The notes under the pieces were generated by a model that saw only the letters and a list, made by a program, of their open reading frames with translations, was not told the origin of the DNA and searched no databases. From assembly GCA_026984835.1 (NCBI GenBank), contig JALSRI010000219.1, forward strand, positions 1 through 33,450: DNA of 33,450 nt. Reading direction: 5' to 3'. Made by a program: the position numbers and the translations under genes. Numbering within the stretch: position 1 is the stretch's first letter; every line of letters begins with the position of its first letter. The stretch comes from Thiohalobacter sp. (GTDB taxonomy: Bacteria > Pseudomonadota > Gammaproteobacteria > DSM-19610). Shown here piece by piece: positions 16,579-24,033 of the stretch.

Positions 16579-16652
16579 GGCCTTCTCCGATTTTCCTGGG
16601 CCCCGGTCGTCGGGGTGGTCGCTCAATGGGGAACGATGCCTGACTAAAACAG

Positions 16653-16666
16653 GCAACTTCCGTGCC
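16653..16666 (-). promoter_or_regulatory. Sigma54 (-24/-12) promoter of the VPxPA-CTERM gene
   Basis: The minus strand reads GGCACGGAAGTTGC, with GG and GC 10 bases apart and the full GGCACG-N4-TTGC core. Transcription would start near 16641 and give a leader of about 62 nt before ATG 16578. Confidence 0.8.
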
Positions 16667-16732
16667 CTGGCGCGCAGTCCGCTTGAAAAATCAGTCGATT
16701 AAACAAAACCGGGATTTTTTTAAGTCCCCGGG

Positions 16733-16773
16733 GTGTAAAGAAATCAAGACTGATATTCTCTGATACTTTACAC
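16733..16773. promoter_or_regulatory. Inverted repeat GTGTAAAG-N25-CTTTACAC, possible enhancer site
   Basis: Perfect 8-base arms at 16733-16740 and 16766-16773 frame an AT-rich centre. The middle of the element lies about 112 bases upstream of the predicted sigma54 start, which fits an activator binding site. The arms are unlike TGTC/GACA, so a different activator is likely; PrsR, which controls PEP-CTERM genes with sigma54 in some bacteria, is a candidate. It lies in the 306-base gap between the CTERM gene and the DUF5335 gene; the rest of that gap shows no further recognised signal apart from a CCGGG/CCCGG stem around 16710-16732. Confidence 0.5.
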
Positions 16774-16884
16774 AACGAACGAAATCGTCAGCCGCTGCCA
16801 TGCTTGAAATCTCCTCCCGCCACCCCCATTGCTGAACCCAGTGACAGCAGACACCGGGCAGAACCGATTCCTGAGGAGGCAGAC

Positions 16885-17220
16885 ATGGCACAGGCACTGG
16901 ACAAGGCGCGCTGGGAGACCTATTTCGACCATATGACACGGATTCTCGGGACCCAGCTGGTGGAGATCGAAGTCGCGGGCCTGGGCATCGGGGACCAGAT
17001 CGAGACAGACTGGGTACCGATGACCGGCATCACCTACGATCCCAAGGACGACATCGTCGAGATCGCGCTGGAGGGTGTCGACCACATCGTGCATCATCCC
17101 GCCGAGATCCTGGTGGAGGAAAGCACCGCCGGCATCGCCTGGCTGGCGCTGACCGATGCCTCGGGCAACCGCCAGATCATCCGCTTCCGGGCACCTCTGG
17201 CGCTGCCCCGCTCGGCCTGA
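16885..17220 (+). CDS. DUF5335 family protein
   Basis: A 111-residue soluble protein without signal peptide. It matches the pattern of DUF5335: an N-terminal ARWETYFDHMTRILGTQLVEIEV, then GIGDQIE, LxGITYDPKDDIVEIAL, and DHIVHHPAEILVEE, ending in IIRFRAPL. The family has no known function; members often sit near stress or cell-surface genes. ATG 16885 was chosen because it follows GAGGAGG at 7 bases and gives the family length; residues from an in-frame upstream ATG are not conserved. It is transcribed away from the CTERM gene and towards the histone-like gene. Confidence 0.8.
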   Translation: MAQALDKARWETYFDHMTRILGTQLVEIEVAGLGIGDQIETDWVPMTGITYDPKDDIVEIALEGVDHIVHHPAEILVEESTAGIAWLALTDASGNRQIIRFRAPLALPRSA

Positions 17221-17232
17221 GACCGGCAAAGG

Positions 17233-17256
17233 AAAACGGCCCCGGAAGGGGCCGTT
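17233..17256 (-). terminator. Terminator between the convergent DUF5335 and histone-like genes
   Basis: A 9-bp stem (AACGGCCCC/GGGGCCGTT with a four-base loop) lies 12 bases past one stop codon and 24 bases past the other. On the minus strand it continues into TTTT and so best serves the histone-like gene; on the plus strand it ends in TTCGTC and is weaker. Confidence 0.7.
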
Positions 17257-17280
17257 CGTCACCTGGGCGGGCCTGTCGTA

Positions 17281-17715
17281 TCAGGCGCGTGATTTCCTGC
17301 GTTTCTTCTTTACCATGGACTGAATGCGGCGCACCTGCTTGCGCTCCCAGCGCTCGCCGGCGGCCAGCATCATGCGGGCCTTCTTCTCACCCAGCTTGAG
17401 CAGTTCCTGCTCGCGCTTGAGTGCCTGCGCCAGCTGTTCCTTCAGCTCCGCCATCTCGCTGCGGGCGGCTTCCTTCGCGGCACGCAAGGCCTCGCGGCTG
17501 GCCCTGACTTCATCCCGCAGACGCGCAATCAGTTCGCGGCGATTCTGTTCGATCTGCTTGCGTCGTGCAACGGCCGCCTTCTTCTTCGCCGCCGCCTTCT
17601 TCCTGGCCGCCGCCGTACGGGTCGCCACCTTCTTGCCGGTGGCGGCCTTCTTCCTGGCCACGGTCTTCCTCTTCACGGTTGCCTTCTTGCCAGCCTTCTT
17701 CTTTACAGTCGCCAT
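17281..17715 (-). CDS. Lys/Ala-rich histone-H1-like protein with coiled coil
   Basis: A 144-residue, very basic protein. Residues 1-52 are a KKA/KKK/AARKKAAAKKK array like the C-terminal tail of eukaryotic histone H1 and of the Pseudomonas regulator AlgP. Residues 53-115 form a charged coiled coil (RRELIARLRDEVRASREALRAAKEAARSEM...), and the end is again basic (VKKKRRKSRA). It is expected to bind DNA or RNA by charge. The KA array is at the N-terminus here, whereas AlgP carries it at the C-terminus, so it is not a simple AlgP ortholog. It has its own good sigma70 promoter and a GGAGG before ATG 17715. Confidence 0.75.
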   Translation of the reverse strand: MATVKKKAGKKATVKRKTVARKKAATGKKVATRTAAARKKAAAKKKAAVARRKQIEQNRRELIARLRDEVRASREALRAAKEAARSEMAELKEQLAQALKREQELLKLGEKKARMMLAAGERWERKQVRRIQSMVKKKRRKSRA

Positions 17716-17758
17716 GATTCAACACCCTCCGGGTCGTCCCCTGTCAGCAAGTCGGGTG

Positions 17759-17787
17759 ATTATAGGCACAAAGACTGGTGTTGTTAA
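17759..17787 (-). promoter_or_regulatory. Sigma70 promoter of the histone-like gene
   Basis: On the minus strand TTAACA (17782-17787) and a perfect TATAAT (17759-17764) are 17 bases apart. Transcription would begin near 17752, about 36 bases before the start codon. It is one of the closest matches to the sigma70 consensus in the window and predicts strong expression. Confidence 0.8.
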
Positions 17788-17865
17788 ACAAGGTGCATCC
17801 ACCGCGACAAGACCGCCGTCACCCTGTCGGTTGCGCGCGATGCGCAACGGCGCGCCGCCGCTCGG

Positions 17866-18906
17866 CTAGTCGTCCAGCAGCGGCAGGCTGCCGCCCGTAT
17901 CCGGCTGCGGCGGACGCAGGCCGAAACGCCGCCAGGCATTGGGCGTCGCCAGGCGGCCGCGCGGCGTGCGCATGATGAAACCCTGCTGGATGAGATAGGG
18001 CTCCAGCACGTCCTCGATGGTGCCACGTTCCTCGCCGATGGCGGCCGCCAGGCTGTCAACGCCCACCGGGCCGCCGTCGAACTTCTCGATGATGGTCAGC
18101 AGCAGGCGCCGGTCCTGGCTGTCGAAGCCCTGGTCGTCCACGTCCAGCATGCCCATGGCGCGCTCCACCACCGAAGCGGTCACCACACCCTGCGCCTTGA
18201 TCTCGGCATAGTCGCGCACCCGTCTCAACAGGCGGTTGGCGATGCGCGGCGTACCGCGCGAACGCCGCGCCAGCGCCTCGGCGCCGGCCGCATCGATCTC
18301 GATGCCGAGAATATGCGCGGAGCGCTGCAGGATGGTCGCCAGGTCCACCGGATCATAGAACTCGAGGCGCTGCACGATGCCGAAACGGTCGCGCAGCGGC
18401 GAGGTCAGCAGGCCGGCGCGGGTGGTGGCGCCGACCAGGGTGAAGGGCGGCAGGTCGAGCTTGATGGAACGCGCCGCCGGCCCCTCGCCGATGACGATGT
18501 CGAGCTGGTAGTCCTCCATGGCCGGGTAGAGGATCTCCTCCACGGCCGGGCTGAGCCGGTGGATCTCGTCGACGAACAACACGTCGTGCGGCTCCAGATT
18601 GGTGAGCAGCGCCGCCAGGTCGCCCTGCTTCTCCAGCACCGGGCCGGCCGAGTGCCGCAGCCTGGCGCCCATCTCGTTGGCGACGATGTGCGCCAGGGTG
18701 GTCTTGCCCAGGCCCGGCGGGCCGAAGATCAACACGTGGTCGAGGGCGTCGCCGCGCCGCCGCGCCGCCTCGATGAACACCGCCATCTGCTCGCTCACCT
18801 GCGGCTGACCGACATAGTCCGCCAGCCGCTTGGGGCGGATGGCACGATCCGCCGCCTCGTCCTCCGACGAAGCGCCGGCGGTGACGATGCGGTCCGGCTC
18901 GATCAT
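17866..18906 (-). CDS. ruvB: Holliday junction branch migration DNA helicase RuvB
   Basis: A 346-residue AAA+ motor that drives branch migration together with RuvA. Walker A is GPPGLGKT (62-69), Walker B runs into DEIH (113-116), and the sensor/arginine-finger region includes GATTRAGLL and RDRFGI. The C-terminal winged-helix part ends the protein ([12 protein letters not shown]). ATG 18906 (MIEPDRIV) was chosen as start because this is where family similarity begins; the frame upstream runs through a REP pair. Unusually it is separated from ruvA by a DUF3179 gene and that repeat. Confidence 0.96.
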   Translation of the reverse strand: MIEPDRIVTAGASSEDEAADRAIRPKRLADYVGQPQVSEQMAVFIEAARRRGDALDHVLIFGPPGLGKTTLAHIVANEMGARLRHSAGPVLEKQGDLAALLTNLEPHDVLFVDEIHRLSPAVEEILYPAMEDYQLDIVIGEGPAARSIKLDLPPFTLVGATTRAGLLTSPLRDRFGIVQRLEFYDPVDLATILQRSAHILGIEIDAAGAEALARRSRGTPRIANRLLRRVRDYAEIKAQGVVTASVVERAMGMLDVDDQGFDSQDRRLLLTIIEKFDGGPVGVDSLAAAIGEERGTIEDVLEPYLIQQGFIMRTPRGRLATPNAWRRFGLRPPQPDTGGSLPLLDD

Positions 18907-18955
18907 GGGGTCGAGGATACAGCCTTCCAACCAGGCCGCCAAATACCGCCCCCCT

Positions 18956-19041
18956 GTAGGAGCGGGCTTGCCCGCGAAACCGGCGGCCGCTGCGCCCGTC
19001 GTAGCGGCTGAACCGGTTTTCGCGGGCAAGCCCGCTCCTAC
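18956..19041. repeat. REPIN: inverted pair of REP elements
   Basis: Two 23-base REP copies (18956-18978 and 19019-19041) face each other in inverse orientation, joined by 40 bases with further inverted parts (AAACCGG/CCGGTTT and GCCGCT/AGCGGC). The whole 86 bases can fold into one long hairpin. The right copy supplies the stop codon of the DUF3179 gene. A third, single copy of the same element is at 46-68. Confidence 0.85.
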
Positions 19042-20033
19042 GGGGAGGATGTACCCTGGGGGGCCTGCCAGACGAGGGTACCGGGATGGAAGGCCGTCCA
19101 GGCGAACCAGTAGGCGATGGTGCTGGGCAACACCCCCCCATCCTCACCCAGCACCCGGCCGGTGCGGTGCCCGGCGTCGTAGAACACCCGGATGGCACGG
19201 CCGCCGACCCGGTCGCGGACGAAACCGGGCGCCTTCGACAACTCCGCGAAGGGATAGGCCTTGTGCACCCCGTTCAGCGTCACCCCGATGACCTGTTCCT
19301 TGGGGTGGTAGCGGCGATCGATGGCGCCGACCGGGAAGTACACCGCGTCGCTGCGGGCATAGCCCGGATAGGGCGACACGCTGTAGTCGCGGCGGTAGCC
19401 GGTCCGCGTCGACAGCACCCGGGTATCCGGAAAACGCCGCGACCAGTCGGCCCAGGTGGTGTGCTCCAGCACGATCTGCCGCAGCAGCGCACCGCGCGAC
19501 GGTCCGCTGATGGCCTGCCTGCGCAGCTGCGACCACAGCGACTGCGTCTCGCGGTCGTACAGCAGCATGTCGCTCTTGTAGAGCAGGCCGGACACCCCGA
19601 AACTGCGCGGCCGACCTTCCACCTCGGCCAGGAAGGCCATGCCCGTGCCGCACAGGGGACAGTAGGTGACGACCACGGCCTCGTCGCCGAAGCGGTCGTT
19701 GACGATCTCGTGGTAGTTCAGGATGCGGACCGGGTAGGCGCGGCGGATGCCGTGGCGGTCGACGCCCAGCACCCGGTCGTCCGGGGCCAGGAAGTCTGCC
19801 CGTCCGGCGTCGACGAACCGGGGGTGGTCGATGGCGGGGATGCCGTCGCGCGGCGGCCCGCCGGGGTGAATGTCGGCCTGGGGCACCAGCGCGCCGCCGA
19901 GGTCGAAACCGTTGGTGGGGCCGGCGTACAGCAGGGCAGACCCGAAGTGGTAGCCGACGAAGAAGATCACCAGCAGGTAGATCGACCAGCGCGCCGCCGG
20001 GGCACGGATCAGGACGGGATTGGGAATGCGCAT
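19038..20033 (-). CDS. DUF3179 domain-containing membrane-anchored protein
   Basis: A 331-residue protein. One N-terminal membrane segment (about 16-38) anchors it, the rest probably lying in the periplasm. DUF3179 features are clear: [28 protein letters not shown] with a CxxC pair, and [16 protein letters not shown]. The family has no established function; the CPLC motif suggests a metal site or redox role. The TAG stop lies inside the REP element, so the last residues may have been altered when the repeat inserted. It sits between ruvA and ruvB in the same direction. ATG 20033 follows a GGGGG stretch. Confidence 0.88.
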   Translation of the reverse strand: MRIPNPVLIRAPAARWSIYLLVIFFVGYHFGSALLYAGPTNGFDLGGALVPQADIHPGGPPRDGIPAIDHPRFVDAGRADFLAPDDRVLGVDRHGIRRAYPVRILNYHEIVNDRFGDEAVVVTYCPLCGTGMAFLAEVEGRPRSFGVSGLLYKSDMLLYDRETQSLWSQLRRQAISGPSRGALLRQIVLEHTTWADWSRRFPDTRVLSTRTGYRRDYSVSPYPGYARSDAVYFPVGAIDRRYHPKEQVIGVTLNGVHKAYPFAELSKAPGFVRDRVGGRAIRVFYDAGHRTGRVLGEDGGVLPSTIAYWFAWTAFHPGTLVWQAPQGTSSP

Positions 20034-20102
20034 GCACTTGCCCCCAGCCAGTGAACCTGGAGGTTGGACTGCGTGCGGGCAGCAGGGTTCAGGCGGCGGC
20101 CA

Positions 20103-20708
20103 TTACTTTGCCATCGCCTGCAGTGCCGAGCGGATGATCTCCTCGGTCGCCAGCCCCTGGCTGTCGACCGCGCGCACCATGCGGCTGGCCTCGGCCGGCT
20201 TGTAGCCCAGCGCCACCAGGGCGGTGACGGCCTCCTCCACCGGACTGGCGCCCGGTGCGGCGGCGGGGGATGGCGCGCCCCCGCCCGCGGCCGGGCCGGT
20301 GTCCCAGTCCGCCAGCCGGTCGCGCATTTCCACGATCAGGCGTTCGGCGGTCTTCTTGCCGACGCCGGGCAGCTTGACCAGGGCGGCGCTGTCGCCGGCC
20401 TGCACGCAGGCGGCGAACAGGCCGGCGTCCATGCCGGACAGGATGGTGAGGGCCAGCCTGGCGCCGACGCCGTTGACCTTGATCAGGCTGCGGAACAAGC
20501 GCCGGTCCGACGCCTTGCTGAAGCCGTACAGGGTGTGGGCATCCTCGCGCACCGCCAGATGGGTGTAGAGCAGCAGGTTCTCGTCCAGCGCCGGCAGGTC
20601 GTAGAAAGTGGTCATGGGCGCCTCCACCTCGTAGCCGACGCCCTGCACCTCGATCACCAGCCGCGGCGGCTCCTTGGCCCGCAGCACGCCGCGCAGGAAA
20701 CCGATCAC
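20103..20708 (-). CDS. ruvA: Holliday junction DNA helicase subunit RuvA
   Basis: A 201-residue protein that binds four-way junctions and recruits RuvB. Domain I (OB fold, [30 protein letters not shown]) is followed by two helix-hairpin-helix motifs ([12 protein letters not shown] and [15 protein letters not shown]), an Ala/Pro/Gly linker (about 143-160), and the RuvB-binding domain III ([23 protein letters not shown]). The start is GTG 20708: its GTGA overlaps the ruvC stop, and family similarity begins there. Confidence 0.96.
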   Translation of the reverse strand: MIGFLRGVLRAKEPPRLVIEVQGVGYEVEAPMTTFYDLPALDENLLLYTHLAVREDAHTLYGFSKASDRRLFRSLIKVNGVGARLALTILSGMDAGLFAACVQAGDSAALVKLPGVGKKTAERLIVEMRDRLADWDTGPAAGGGAPSPAAAPGASPVEEAVTALVALGYKPAEASRMVRAVDSQGLATEEIIRSALQAMAK

Positions 20709-21220
20709 CGCAGCCGCCCCCCGCGCACGCTCGCGGCGGCCGACACCCGTTGCAACGCCTGGCCATGGTGACTGTGGCACAACGCCACCGCCAGGGCGTC
20801 GGCGGCGTCGGCCTGGGGGGTGTCGGACAGGTTCAGCAGCACGCGCACCATGTGCTGCACCTGCACCTTGTCGGCGCCGCCCTTGCCCACCACCGCCAGC
20901 TTGATCTCCCGCGGCGAGTACTCGGCCACCGGCAGGTCGCAGGTCACCGCCGCGCAGATGGCCGCACCCCGCGCCTGGCCCAGCTTGAGGGCGGAGTCGG
21001 CGTTACGGTGCATGAACACGCTCTCGATGGCCAGTTCCGCCGGGGCATACTCGCCGATCAGGGCGGACAGTTCGCGGAAGATCAGGCCCAGGCGTTCCGG
21101 CAGGTCGCGGCCCGCCACCTGCAGGCAACCGCTGGCGACGTACACCGAGCGGTTGCCGTCGACGTCGATGAGACCGTAGCCGGTGATGCGGGAACCGGGG
21201 TCTATGCCGAGGATGCGCAT
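20705..21220 (-). CDS. ruvC: Holliday junction resolvase RuvC
   Basis: A 171-residue endonuclease that cuts four-way junctions symmetrically. All four metal-binding acids are present: D7 ([12 protein letters not shown]), E66 (LAIESVF), D138 and D141 ([11 protein letters not shown]). It overlaps ruvA by four bases. It follows yebC, as in many gammaproteobacteria, with about 100 bases between them that hold a dispersed repeat. Confidence 0.97.
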   Translation of the reverse strand: MRILGIDPGSRITGYGLIDVDGNRSVYVASGCLQVAGRDLPERLGLIFRELSALIGEYAPAELAIESVFMHRNADSALKLGQARGAAICAAVTCDLPVAEYSPREIKLAVVGKGGADKVQVQHMVRVLLNLSDTPQADAADALAVALCHSHHGQALQRVSAAASVRGGRLR

Positions 21221-21263
21221 GGGGTGGCCGGCCGGGAAGTGCCGGGGGAATCCGTGTCGCAGT

Positions 21264-21295
21264 GGTGGGGTTCGCTGCGCTCACCCCACCCTGCG
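21264..21295 (-). repeat. Dispersed GGTGGGGT-type repeat, copy downstream of yebC
   Basis: The minus strand reads CGCAGGGTGGGGTGAGCGCA-GCGAACCCCACC. It contains an inverted part (GTGGGGT/ACCCCAC) and could form a hairpin between yebC and ruvC. A related copy in the opposite orientation lies on the other side of yebC (22138-22170). Confidence 0.7.
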
Positions 21296-21320
21296 GGTGG
21301 TGTCGGGAGGGGGGTGGCGG

Positions 21321-22067
21321 TCACTCGAGTTCCGCCAGGATCTCTTCGGCGATGTCGGCGTTGGAGTAGACGGCCTGGACGTCGTCGAGGTCTTCCAGGC
21401 GCTCCAGCAGGCGGATCATCTTCTCGGCGTCGGCCTTGTCCAGCGGCGTGGTGCTGGTGGCGCGCATGGTGACTTCGGCCTGTTCGGGTTCCAGGCCGGC
21501 CGCGATCATGGCTTCCTTGACGTTGACGAAGTCCTCCGGCTCGGTGAGCACGTCGATGGAGCCGTCGTCGTCGGTCACCACGTCGCTGGCGCCGGCCTCC
21601 AGCGCCGCCTCCATGATGGCGTCCTCGTCGCTGCCGGGCGGGTAGCTGAGCACGCCGGTGTGGACGAACTGGAAGGCCACCGAGCCGCTGGTGCCGAGGT
21701 TGCCGCCCGCCTTGGTGAAGGCGTGGCGCACCTCGGAGACGGTGCGGTTGCGGTTGTCGGTCAGGCAGTCGACCATGACGGCGACGCCGCCCGGGCCGTA
21801 GCCCTCGTAGCGGATCTCGTCGAAGTTGTCGCCGTCCTGGGCGCCGGCGCCGCGCTTGATGGCGCGTTCGATGGTGTCCTTGGACATGTTGGCGGCCAGC
21901 GCCTTGTCCACCGCCAGGCGCAGGCGCGGGTTGGCGGCCGGGTCGGGGTCGCCCATGCGCGCCGCCGTGGTGATCTCACGGATGAGCTTGGTGAATACCT
22001 TGCCCCGCTTGGCGTCCTGGGCCTTCTTGCGGTGTTGGATATTGGCCCATTTACTGTGTCCAGCCAT
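21321..22067 (-). CDS. yebC: YebC/TACO1 family translation-related regulator
   Basis: A 248-residue protein with the typical N-terminus [14 protein letters not shown] and the YebC three-domain layout: helical domain 1, then two alpha/beta domains (e.g. [23 protein letters not shown]). Originally described as a DNA-binding regulator; recent work on the family shows that members help ribosomes through polyproline stretches, so the older label transcriptional regulator should be treated with care. It is followed by ruvC. Confidence 0.95.
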   Translation of the reverse strand: MAGHSKWANIQHRKKAQDAKRGKVFTKLIREITTAARMGDPDPAANPRLRLAVDKALAANMSKDTIERAIKRGAGAQDGDNFDEIRYEGYGPGGVAVMVDCLTDNRNRTVSEVRHAFTKAGGNLGTSGSVAFQFVHTGVLSYPPGSDEDAIMEAALEAGASDVVTDDDGSIDVLTEPEDFVNVKEAMIAAGLEPEQAEVTMRATSTTPLDKADAEKMIRLLERLEDLDDVQAVYSNADIAEEILAELE

Positions 22068-22137
22068 GCCTGCCTCACTCGATTTTCAACGAGCGGAAGT
22101 GTAGCACCGCCGGGCCGATCAAGTCAGCGCCGCCTTG

Positions 22138-22170
22138 CGCAGGGTGGTGGTGAGCGAAGCGGACCCCACC
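22138..22170 (+). repeat. Dispersed GGTGGGGT-type repeat, copy upstream of yebC
   Basis: The plus strand reads CGCAGGGTGGTGGTGAGCGA-AGCGGACCCCACC, which differs from the copy at 21264-21295 (read on the minus strand) by a few bases and one insertion. It lies directly against the nadA stop codon. Confidence 0.65.
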
Positions 22171-22171
22171 G

Positions 22172-23272
22172 TCAGGGGGACACGTCCAGCATCCGGTTCA
22201 GCGCCAGCCGGGCCTGTTCCGCCTCGGCAGCCGGTACCCGGATGCGGTTGACCGGCGTGCCGTCGACCAGGTTCTCCAGCGTCCACAGCAGGTGCTGGGG
22301 ATCGATGCGGAACATGGTGGAACACATGCATACGGTCGGCGACATGAAGTGCACCGACTTGCCTTCGTGCCGGTACTGGTCGTGCAGACGGTTGACCAGG
22401 TTCAGTTCGGTCCCGACCAGCCAGCGGCTGCCGGGCTCGGCCTCGCGGATGGTCTTGATGATGTACTCGGTGGAGCCGACATAGTCCGACTTCCGGCATA
22501 CCTCGAAGGGCGCCTCCGGGTGCGAGATGACATGGGCGTCGGGGTACTTCTCCTTGAAGCGGTCGATGTGCTCGGGCCGGAACATCTGGTGCACCGAGCA
22601 GAAGCCCTTCCACAGGATGAGCCTGGCGTCGCGGATCTGCTGCGCGCTCAGGCCGCCCATGGGCTGGTCGTAGTCCCACACCACCATGTCTTCCAGCGGG
22701 ATGTCCATGGTGTAGCCGGTGTTGCGGCCCAGGTGCTGGTCGGGGAAGAACAGCACCTTGTCGCGGCGGCCGAAGGCCCATTCCAGCACGTGGCGGGCGT
22801 TGGTGGAGGTGCAGACGATGCCGCCGTGGCGGCCGCAGAAGGCTTTCAGGTCGGCCGCCGAGTTGATGTAGGTGACCGGCGTGACCTCCTCGTCGGGATC
22901 CAGCACCGTGGCCAGCTCCCGCCAGGCGCGCTCCACCTTGGCGAGATTGGCCATGTCGGCCATGGAACAGCCCGCCGCCAGGTCCGGCAGGATGGAGACC
23001 TGCTCCGGGCGCGACAGGATGTCGGCCACTTCGGCCATGAAGTGCACGCCGCAGAATACGATGTACTCGGCCTTCGAGGCCGCCGCCTGGCGCGACAGCT
23101 TGAGCGAGTCGCCGGAAAAATCCGCATGCCGGAACACCTCGTCGCGCTGGTAGTGGTGGCCGAGGATGACCAGCCGCTCGCCCAGCTTCTCCCTGGCCGC
23201 GACGATGCGGGCCTCGCATGCCTCGTCGCTCAGCGAGGTGTAGGGATCGACTTCGATGGGATTGGCCGCCAT
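22172..23272 (-). CDS. nadA: Quinolinate synthase NadA
   Basis: A 366-residue iron-sulfur enzyme that condenses iminoaspartate with dihydroxyacetone phosphate to quinolinate, the first ring of de novo NAD. It shows the threefold repeated fold and the family segments GHHYQRDEVFRHADFSGDS, CGVHFMAE, YINSAADLKAFCGRHGGIVCTSTN and GFCSVHQMF. The Cys residues of CGVHFM, GFCSVH and CMCSTM are the likely ligands of the [4Fe-4S] cluster. ATG 23272 was chosen because GGAG stands eight bases before it; an in-frame TTG 10 codons upstream lacks such a site. Confidence 0.95.
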   Translation of the reverse strand: MAANPIEVDPYTSLSDEACEARIVAAREKLGERLVILGHHYQRDEVFRHADFSGDSLKLSRQAAASKAEYIVFCGVHFMAEVADILSRPEQVSILPDLAAGCSMADMANLAKVERAWRELATVLDPDEEVTPVTYINSAADLKAFCGRHGGIVCTSTNARHVLEWAFGRRDKVLFFPDQHLGRNTGYTMDIPLEDMVVWDYDQPMGGLSAQQIRDARLILWKGFCSVHQMFRPEHIDRFKEKYPDAHVISHPEAPFEVCRKSDYVGSTEYIIKTIREAEPGSRWLVGTELNLVNRLHDQYRHEGKSVHFMSPTVCMCSTMFRIDPQHLLWTLENLVDGTPVNRIRVPAAEAEQARLALNRMLDVSP

Positions 23273-23408
23273 GGTCCGTACTCCGCCGGTGAATTCTGCC
23301 AATTTTCAATGAAGAACACGCCCCGCGCAAGCCCGAAACCCGCTCATCTCCGAGGGATGAGAAGACCTGGAGGGGCGGGCTGCGTCCGGGATCGGGTGGC
23401 AGCGGGAA

Positions 23409-23534
23409 TAACCGCCAAGACGCCAAGAGCGCCAAGAAAAGCTTTTGTTCGTGTTCGCGGCGGCGCGCGCAGCGCGCCAGCCGGAAACACTTTCTTCTTT
23501 GTGTTTCTTGGCGTTCTTGGCGTCTTGGCGGTTA
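23409..23534. repeat. Long intergenic inverted repeat built of 9-bp units (CGCCAAGA type)
   Basis: The left arm (23409-23440) is TAAC followed by three degenerate 9-bp units around CGCCAAGAC. The right arm (23504-23534) is its reverse complement with one mismatch in 31 bases. The centre contains a second palindrome, GGCGCGC-GCA-GCGCGCC type. It fills most of the 310-base gap between nudB and nadA, in which no gene is seen. Confidence 0.85.
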
Positions 23535-23582
23535 TGTTTTTGTTTTTTTCCCCTATGGCACCAACATCGAAATCCAGCGCAT

Positions 23583-24029
23583 TCAGCCGCGCTGGCGGCG
23601 GAAGACGTGGTGTTCGATGGCCTGCTGGTTGGTGTAGGAGCTGGCCTTGAGGGCGGCGTGGCGGGCGTCGAGCCAGACGGCCTGGCTGTGTTCGGCGGGA
23701 TTCAGGGTCACTTCCACCGGCTCCGGCAGCTCCACCAGGAACAGGTGTTCGAGGTTGTACTCCACGTCCGGGGCATAGCGGTCGCGCCAGGCGGGCAGGA
23801 TCTTGAAGCGGGTCGCCTGCCGGCAGTCGACCAGCCGGTCAGCCACGTCCAGGCCGGTCTCCTCGCGCACTTCCCTGAGCGCCGCCTCGCGCGGCTGCTC
23901 GTCCCAGCCCAGGCTGCCGGTCACCGACTGCCAGTAGCCGGGCGGCTGGCGGCGCTCCATCAGCAGCACCTCGCCAGCCTGCGTATGGAGGACGACCAGT
24001 ACCGATTCCGGGCGCTTGTAGTCGCTCAT
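23583..24029 (-). CDS. nudB: Dihydroneopterin triphosphate diphosphatase NudB
   Basis: A 148-residue Nudix hydrolase that removes pyrophosphate from dihydroneopterin triphosphate in folate synthesis. The Nudix box GSLGWDEQPREAALREVREETG fits GX5EX7REUXEEXGU, though it is cut here only in name: the residues are G..E..REVREE. It follows aspS by four bases, the same neighbour as in E. coli-type aspS-nudB clusters. ATG 24029 (MSDYKRPESV) was chosen by family length. Confidence 0.9.
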   Translation of the reverse strand: MSDYKRPESVLVVLHTQAGEVLLMERRQPPGYWQSVTGSLGWDEQPREAALREVREETGLDVADRLVDCRQATRFKILPAWRDRYAPDVEYNLEHLFLVELPEPVEVTLNPAEHSQAVWLDARHAALKASSYTNQQAIEHHVFRRQRG

Positions 24030-24033
24030 GGGC

